6,757 bases of DNA from Parvicella sp963922585 (GTDB taxonomy: Bacteria; Bacteroidota; Bacteroidia; Flavobacteriales_D; Parvicellaceae), in the NCBI GenBank assembly GCA_963922585.1, contig CAWUIK010000115.1, positions 1 through 6,757 of the forward strand, read 5' to 3'. Under the pieces are notes generated by a model. It saw only the letters and a list, made by a program, of their open reading frames with translations. It did no database searches and was not told the origin of the DNA. Below are positions 6,614-6,757 of this stretch, one piece after another. The position numbers and the translations under genes were made by a program. How positions within the stretch are numbered: the first letter of the stretch is position 1; every line of letters starts with the position of its first letter.

Positions 6614-6757
6614 CTACTCCATAAACCCAACCAAAATAGAAATACATCCTTGATACTCCATATCATGAGTAGTAGTGGATTCAGGAACTGATACTTCTAC
6701 TACCAATTGTTGAGTTGAGGCTACTTTAAAATCAAACATATTAGCATTTTTGGCTTT
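6614..6757 (-). CDS. 3' end of an unidentified gene, convergent with dnaE (start outside the window)
   Basis: Reading the - strand from the window edge, one frame stays open for 47 codons and ends at TAG (6616-6614). The other two - strand frames and all + strand frames here meet stops early. The visible peptide starts KAKNANMFDFKV and ends CISILVGFME. It alternates hydrophobic and polar residues (FDFKV, QLVVEVSV), suggesting beta strands in a small soluble domain. I do not recognise the family and name no function. Its stop is six bases from the dnaE stop, so the two genes would converge with almost no spacer, and no terminator hairpin is visible between them. A chance open frame of this length is possible. 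Confidence 0.5.
   Translation of the reverse strand, partial: KAKNANMFDFKVASTQQLVVEVSVPESTTTHDMEYQGCISILVGFME

Noticed and set aside
6615..6662. Direct repeat TACTCCATA (6615-6623 and 6654-6662)
   Set aside because: Nine bases, 39 bases apart, with no further copies seen. In the - strand frame it encodes Met-Glu twice in phase, which is easily chance.
1..6757. CRISPR array, tRNA or rRNA genes, insertion sequence, toxin-antitoxin or defence system
   Set aside because: I saw no spaced repeats, tRNA cloverleaf arms, transposase motifs or terminal inverted repeats. Nearly all sequence is accounted for by three conserved genes and one partial frame.

Overview
The window looks like a piece of chromosome from a flavobacterium-like member of the Bacteroidota. 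Four things point that way. The DNA is AT-rich. The genes lack Shine-Dalgarno sequences and have A-rich leaders. There is an exact match to the Bacteroidota -7 promoter element (TAnnTTTG). The replicative polymerase is the Bacteroidota form, with a DnaQ-like proofreading domain fused to the N-terminus of DnaE. No mobile element, CRISPR array, tRNA or rRNA is visible, and nothing suggests recent gene transfer.

Layout: bases 1-261 hold the 3' end of a class I DNA photolyase gene. After an 84-base gap comes a gene for a multi-pass membrane protein of the GT-C (ArnT/PMT-like) glycosyltransferase type (346-1884). A 103-base gap then leads to a very long gene (1988-6607) for a 1539-residue DNA polymerase III alpha subunit. 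All three are on the + strand. The last 144 bases hold the 3' end of an unidentified reading frame on the - strand. It converges on dnaE with only six bases between the two stop codons.

The three + strand genes do not form an obvious pathway. Photolyase and DnaE both handle DNA (repair and replication), but the membrane glycosyltransferase between them belongs to cell-envelope glycan or lipid modification. Each gap has its own promoter-like or palindromic sequence, so the genes are probably transcribed at least partly on their own.

The window is mostly ordinary core genome, and I do not see a new defence system or mobile system in it. The points worth a second look are: (i) DnaE has an intact DEDDh exonuclease domain, while its PHP domain has lost most of its metal ligands; (ii) a perfect 9-bp inverted repeat overlaps the -7 element and the start codon of the glycosyltransferase gene; (iii) a perfect 7-bp inverted repeat lies just before dnaE; (iv) the photolyase has Met at a position normally held by a substrate-contacting Trp.
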